A stretch of 64,000 bases of DNA from Amaranthus tricolor (taxonomy: Eukaryota; Streptophyta; Magnoliopsida; Caryophyllales; Amaranthaceae), in contig NC_080052.1 in NCBI RefSeq assembly GCF_026212465.1, forward strand, positions 17,822,519-17,886,518, read 5' to 3'. This document shows, piece after piece, positions 62,061-64,000 of the stretch. The position numbers and the translations under genes are program-made. Each line of letters begins with the position of its first letter. Within the stretch, counting starts at the first letter, position 1. The notes under the pieces are model-generated. The model saw only the letters and a program-made list of their open reading frames with translations. It ran no database searches and was not told where the DNA came from.

Positions 62061-64000
62061 AAGGTAACATCCATTTCAGAGATCATGTTGATGTTATGAG
62101 TAATAAGTTCTAACAAACGACACAATTCTTATAACAGGGACCCAAAATCCCAGAATTTCATCATTACATCTAATAACTTCATTACAAAGACTTTCTACCT
62201 ATCACTCTCTTATTGCTGCAGCCTGCATGGTCGACTAAAAACCTAAAGTTTTGGTGTCGGCATTAACGTATTGGTGGTTTCTTGATATATTTAAGGGCTC
62301 CTACAAACCTGTAGAGGTTCTAGTATTAATTTGCACATTAATTAACATGGTTTACCTATAGGTGGTTTCTTAGCTACAGGACCAATTATTCTATGGATCA
62401 ATATAATCTCGAGCCGGAAATTTTTTGGCCGCATCTTTATAGGTATAAGTTGCAGCATTTCTTCCCTACTAGACACTGACCATAGTATTTTTATGGGCCA
62501 ATACACCGGGTATAAAGATGACAATGGGTTTAAAATTTAAAAAAAATAATAATATATAGAACTTTAAAAAACTAGAGAAAAGACTAGAAATCCATTAGCT
62601 TCCTTGCTACTAGTCTTCCTAATACAATTAACTCATGAGCACACTTGTTATTAAAATGACATTTAAAAATTAATAGTCATGAGATTTCTGAAATTGACCA
62701 TATAAAAGGACAAACTTCCATAATAATCCCTCATTTTTAACTTTATGTATTTTTTTTTATTATTATTATTTTTGTTCCTCAACTAAATGAAATTTTAGAT
62801 AATATTTGAAATAAATCCAAAATCTTTTCAGTTATTATGATAGGTAATGTATAAGGACCCCATCTCAAACCTTATGGGTGAAAACTAGTTAATAATATTG
62901 AAATGTAATTAACATGTTTTGTTGTCGCTTTTTGTCTCTTAAATTAAGATATTGTTTAAACATGGCCAAATACTCCCACAAACTCAAAAGAATTAAGATC
63001 CACAAGAATTTCTATAGAAATCTTATTTTTATGGGATTCACACTCGTAAATTCCTTCAATCCAAATTCTAATTCTTGACTTGTCTAGGTTCATTAAAAAT
63101 GTTACAAATCTTGATACATAAAAATAGAATTTTAAACTATATGAAATTATTATTCTTCCTCCGTTTTTTCTCAAAAGTCCTATTTGATAACACTTATAAA
63201 CCTTATATATCTCTTTTATTGGACTTCTTGTTTAAAATGTTATTATTATATTATTATTGCAAAAAATAGTAAGATAATCTTCTAAATAGATATCTTATCC
63301 TTTTAAAAATTTAAAAGACTCCATGTATATATATATTTTTAGCTGGGGAATTTGTTATCGTATATACACTTATATGCCTTCACTGAATTTGTTATCTTTA
63401 AATTGTATAGTCATATTCTTTTTATATACGTGATAATAATAATAATACATAAAATCGTCTTAGATTAAATTTAAAGTAATTAGGTCTACTCCTTAAAAAA
63501 TACTAAAGTAAAGGATCATGCGTGTCCACAATGAAAAATAAAATTTATATTTACTAAATTCAACAACAATAAAAAGAGGTTTACATAAGGTAATAATGGT
63601 TAATGTAAAATATATCAATTTTTAGCATACTTATGATATATAGTTGAAGTTCATCACGAGCCATGAATTGAAAATTGAAGCATGAATAAATAGTGTAAAA
63701 TATTTGAAAAAAACACTCGTGCGATGAAATATATGAAGTTATGAAGGATCAAGCCCATATTTGTTATGGAACTATCCTCAGTATCTTTATAGTATTATAA
63801 CAGTTGGAATAACATTAATTTTTATGCATAAATAGTATTGGAAGCTTTAATATTGCACGGGTTAGAGGCTCAAATCTTTTTAGCATTTTTTAATAATAAA
63901 TTTCTATATAAATTTTTGGCCTCGAAACTTTAAGATTTTTGTAATTATATTGTGGTTGGTTTTTTAAAGCCGACCACCGTATCATAATCATGCAATCTCG
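62061..64000. other. AT-rich sequence without recognisable genes
   Basis: Short open frames occur, including a plus-strand one around 62345-62530, but none resembles a family I recognise. CTTCCTCCGTTTTTTCTCAAAAGTCC near 63155 looks like a lone MITE end. No RNA gene or LTR was identified. Confidence 0.45.

Noticed and set aside
62342..62530. Open frames on both strands around 62.4 kb
   Set aside because: No recognisable family motif, no splice or promoter context; left as unassigned sequence.

Overview
This window looks like heterochromatic, probably centromeric or pericentromeric, DNA of a flowering plant, most likely a eudicot. The evidence is a long AT-rich satellite array with a monomer of about 168-170 bp, a Sirevirus-type Copia retrotransposon inside it, and plant-type CACTA, hAT, Copia and MITE debris on its right side. 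The species cannot be fixed from the sequence. I see no intact host gene, tRNA, rRNA or CRISPR. Everything recognisable is repeat or transposon.

Layout. (1) 1-32236: tandem satellite with higher-order structure, including 1648-bp repeats at 6.8-10.7 kb, broken by a 100-N gap at 11401-11500. The two gap flanks repeat the same 120 bp. The 5.9 kb after the gap is a near copy of 18.3-24.1 kb that differs mainly by one-base indels, so this stretch is probably unpolished or duplicated assembly. (2) 32237-41978: a Sirevirus/Copia element on the minus strand, inserted into the satellite. It carries a full 3' LTR, two polypurine tracts, an env-like ORF, gag-pol in one frame broken by three amber codons, an iMet-type primer site, and a 5' LTR cut down to its U5-proximal part and closed by an inverted copy of its own end. 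(3) 41979 to about 49790: the satellite resumes, more diverged. (4) about 49791-52194: two truncated CACTA elements in opposite orientation, one giving the 3' end of a C48-type protease gene and the other the 5' end of a TNPD transposase gene. (5) 52464-54874: a hAT-like element with 8-bp target duplications, holding a (TA)n tract and a solo LTR of the same family as the Sirevirus. (6) 55119-60746: a heavily decayed plus-strand Copia element, split by two MITE-like insertions and a truncated third copy of the Sirevirus LTR. (7) 60747-64000: an LTR-like remnant, a long hairpin at 61374-61555, MITE fragments and AT-rich sequence with nothing recognisable.

The elements do not form a pathway. The window records the growth and homogenisation of a satellite array and successive nested insertions at its edge. 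The points most worth following are the assembly evidence around the gap, the satellite/CACTA junction that falls at an intron acceptor, the all-amber interruption of gag-pol, and the two inverted-repeat rearrangements at LTR ends.
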